A stretch of 64,000 nucleotides of DNA. Source: Hormiphora californensis. Taxonomy: Eukaryota > Ctenophora > Tentaculata > Cydippida > Pleurobrachiidae. The DNA lies in the NCBI GenBank assembly GCA_020137815.1, contig CM035357.1, forward strand, positions 1,384,974 to 1,448,973, read 5' to 3'. Position 1 is the first letter of the stretch, and each line of letters begins with the position of its first letter. Under the pieces are notes generated by a model, which made no database searches, had not been told where the DNA came from, and was given only the letters and a program-made list of their open reading frames with translations. A program made the translations under genes and the position numbers. This document shows, one piece after another, positions 62,083 to 64,000 of the stretch.

Positions 62083-62920
62083 AGTAACTTAGTCCTTTAT
62101 GAAGATCCAGGAATGCGTGAGAAGAGCTCAGATCTCTTTATTCTGAATAATCAATTAATCTCTCCTTGACCGAGATCTGCCCGTGTGTGTGTGAGATTCC
62201 CCTATATAACCGTTGTACGGAGGGCGTGTGAGTGTGTATCAGCACCAGAAGGAGATATCAAAATTACTTCCTTGATGTGATGTAAGTCTGATCTTGTATC
62301 CTCCATGCTGTATCCTCCATTCTGTCTCAAACGGCTAGTAAATCCGCATAAGTTGTTACGAATTAGGGCTGAGACCCCAAATAACCCACGGCTAGTATTA
62401 TAACACCGTTTTTGAATTGCTGCAGAGATTGCATCTTGATTCGCATCAACCACATCGACATTTTCATCATCGAAACTACAAGAATACCAATCTGTTTGGT
62501 TCATTTTACAGTAGGAGAGCAATGACGACACGAACTGGAAGCTGGAATTGATTCTCGGTTCCATGTCTAGTTTTTTAATTGCATCACGCATCATATTATT
62601 TCTGGTATCATCAGGAATATCCTCACAGTATCTTGTTCCTCGTATAATACACTCCTCAAGTCCTGGTATTTCAATAGGATATTCAACTTTAAGAGGGTGA
62701 TTATAGCTGTTCTCAGAGCTGTTAGAGGGACCTGGTGGTGACATTTGAACCCGAAAAAACGTTGAAAACAATGACCCAAGATCGTCATTGGATAGAGAAT
62801 TTGCCAGGGTCTCGACCAACTTTTTGTACACTTCAGGATCCTCTTGGAAACAGAGGGTCAATGTTTCAGAATCCAGTAACCGGGCCTCAAATTCACTAAG
62901 CTTCACAGGAGGGGTTCTGC

Positions 62921-62985
62921 CAGGAACCAATCAGAACTCGTTATTTAGGTCACGTGACTGGTTATCAGCCAATCAGGGACCAGTA
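62921..62985. mobile_element. hAT-like MITE, copy 12, internally deleted, 19-bp flanking repeat
   Basis: 65 bp: CAGGAACC joins directly to AATCAGAACTCG, and the right end stops at CCAGTA. Flanked by TTCACAGGAGGGGTTCTGC at 62902-62920 and 62986-63004, 19 bp long. Inserted in the BTB coding frame. Confidence 0.9.
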
Positions 62986-63489
62986 TTCACAGGAGGGGTT
63001 CTGCTATCGACTGTTGTAATAAGCCACTTGTGAAGAACCGGAGTTGATGTTCCAGCAAGTGACAAGCACACTCCTGTGTAGACGGAATCTTGTTGATTGG
63101 GATCATGCGATAGGAAATGTTCAATCAGCGCCAATCGGAGAATTGATAAATATTCCAGCCGAGAAACATTCCAGCCGAGAAACATTCTCAAAACATTCTG
63201 CAAATCTGTGTCATTTCTTTCTTTGATGATATAACCGGCTTCCTGAAACAGGAACCACGCTACCTCCAAACTTTCCGGAGAACATGATTGTAGGCCAGAA
63301 CAAAGATCAGAATAGAACTTGAAACACTCTTCAATCATCCATTGAACCTTGAACACTGTACTCAGCTTGTTAACCTCCCGGAAATTCTCTCTGGTGAGAA
63401 GCAGTAACCCTGAGTAACAAGCCTTCACGAAACAGGAAACTGAGGAATGGGAAAACTCTTCCACATCAAGGTCCTTTATTTGTTCCTTG

Positions 63490-63598
63490 CAGGAACCGAC
63501 CGAATCAGGAAATACTGGTCCCTGATTGGCTGATAACCAGTCACGTGATCTAAATAACGAGTTCTGATTGGTTGTTTACTTGTTTCGGTCGGTTCCTG
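63490..63598. mobile_element. hAT-like MITE, copy 13, in the BTB coding exon
   Basis: Full 109 bp, 8-bp duplication GTTCCTTG at 63482-63489 and 63599-63606. It interrupts the BTB domain after MRELVGK. Confidence 0.95.
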
Positions 63599-63761
63599 GT
63601 TCCTTGCCTACAAGTTCACGCATAACCGGACTGTTCAACGCCAATGGAAATGAACTTGTCCGGACAACTTCCCCACCACTGCACACGAGTTGAAGCTCGT
63701 TTAGACCCGGGTGATCTTGGTATAGGTCCATGATTCTGATCGTGTATCGTTGTGTTTCCAT

Positions 63762-64000
63762 AGTGATTCTGAAATTAAAAAAACAGGATAGTGATTAGCG
63801 ATACAGCAAAATAATCTAGGAAGTAGATTAACAAAATAACCAACGATATATGTAATGGTACTAAATCAATAAATGGTACTACATCAATAAATTGACAGAA
63901 GCTTTCGAGAACACTGTCTTTCACGTCTTCAGCTAAGAAAATTGTATTTTACAAACTCAAACATACATAATATTCCCGTTTTGTGTAAGCAAGTCAAGGA
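63762..64000. other. upstream of the BTB gene, no gene recognised
   Basis: GACAGAAGCTTTCGAGAACA and the next 20 bp (63894-63934) are shared with 33178-33218, a dispersed repeat of unknown class. Confidence 0.5.

Larger units (their letters stand above)
62202..63761 (-). pseudogene. BTB-domain gene, single exon, interrupted by two MITEs
   Basis: ATG at 63761 begins a BTB domain: GLNELQLVCSGGEVV, SFPLALNSPVMRELV, then after a MITE (63490-63598) CFVKACYSGLLLLTREN and WMIEECFKFY. The frame then runs on as a BACK-like helical region to a second MITE remnant (62921-62985) and to TAG/TAA near 62202. Removing each MITE with one copy of its flanking repeat leaves a single open frame, so the gene was intact before both insertions. 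As sequenced, both MITEs bring in-frame stops and I found no phase-compatible GT-AG pair that would splice out the upstream one. BTB proteins often recruit substrates to Cullin-3 ligases; that role is only family knowledge. Confidence 0.7.

Overview
The window reads as nuclear DNA of an invertebrate animal. Genes are split into many short exons with GT-AG introns, long dinucleotide microsatellites and MITEs (short non-autonomous DNA transposons) are everywhere, and the gene families are animal ones: a MALT1-type paracaspase, rhodopsin-like seven-helix receptors, a DUF4062/NACHT protein, an ANKLE1-like LEM protein and a BTB protein. I cannot fix the phylum; a non-bilaterian or other marine invertebrate fits best. 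No tRNA, rRNA, CRISPR array or prokaryotic gene was seen. Gene models were built by hand by joining exons so that splice sites and reading phases agree; six of them close to a whole number of codons with a start and a stop.

Layout, left to right. 508-13825 (-): 5' part of a DUF4062 + NACHT gene running off the left edge. It is interrupted by a 6.8 kb intron holding a stretch (about 4970-8150) of abnormal, homopolymer-rich sequence that looks like poor consensus. 14926-16269: an almost perfect fold-back element. 18264-21973 (-): a 983-residue secreted, probably GPI-anchored protein with CxGxxC repeats. 23140-25956 (-): receptor 1, 420 residues. 28723-47473 (+): a complete 16-exon paracaspase of 879 residues (death domain, Ig domains, caspase-like domain with His/Cys dyad). 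Its intron 4 contains two complete genes on the opposite strand: a 237-residue Cys-rich membrane protein (30139-31157) and receptor 2, 338 residues (31343-33442). Its intron 13 holds a 456-bp satellite repeated about 13.4 times. 48794-49852 (+): a LINE ORF1-type protein without ORF2. 50117-57354 (-): receptor 3, with a 3-kb fold-back element and a LINE reverse-transcriptase fragment in its introns. 58158-61131 (+): ANKLE1-like gene fragment with the LEM domain and the beginning of the GIY-YIG region. 61771-63761 (-): BTB-type gene broken by two MITE insertions, plus a related fragment whose end is made by a LINE tail.

Mobile DNA shapes the region. One 109-bp MITE family, hAT-like by its CAG ends and 8-bp target duplications, has 13 copies. 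It carries a perfect GTCACGTGAC palindrome between two CCAAT boxes, and several copies sit on or next to splice sites. Independently, at least nine exon edges with their splice sites have been tandemly duplicated. This repeated copying of splice junctions is the most unusual feature I see here.

The paracaspase and NACHT proteins suggest innate immune or death signalling and the three receptors suggest sensing, but nothing in the sequence shows that these neighbours act together. The nesting on opposite strands may simply reflect a compact genome.
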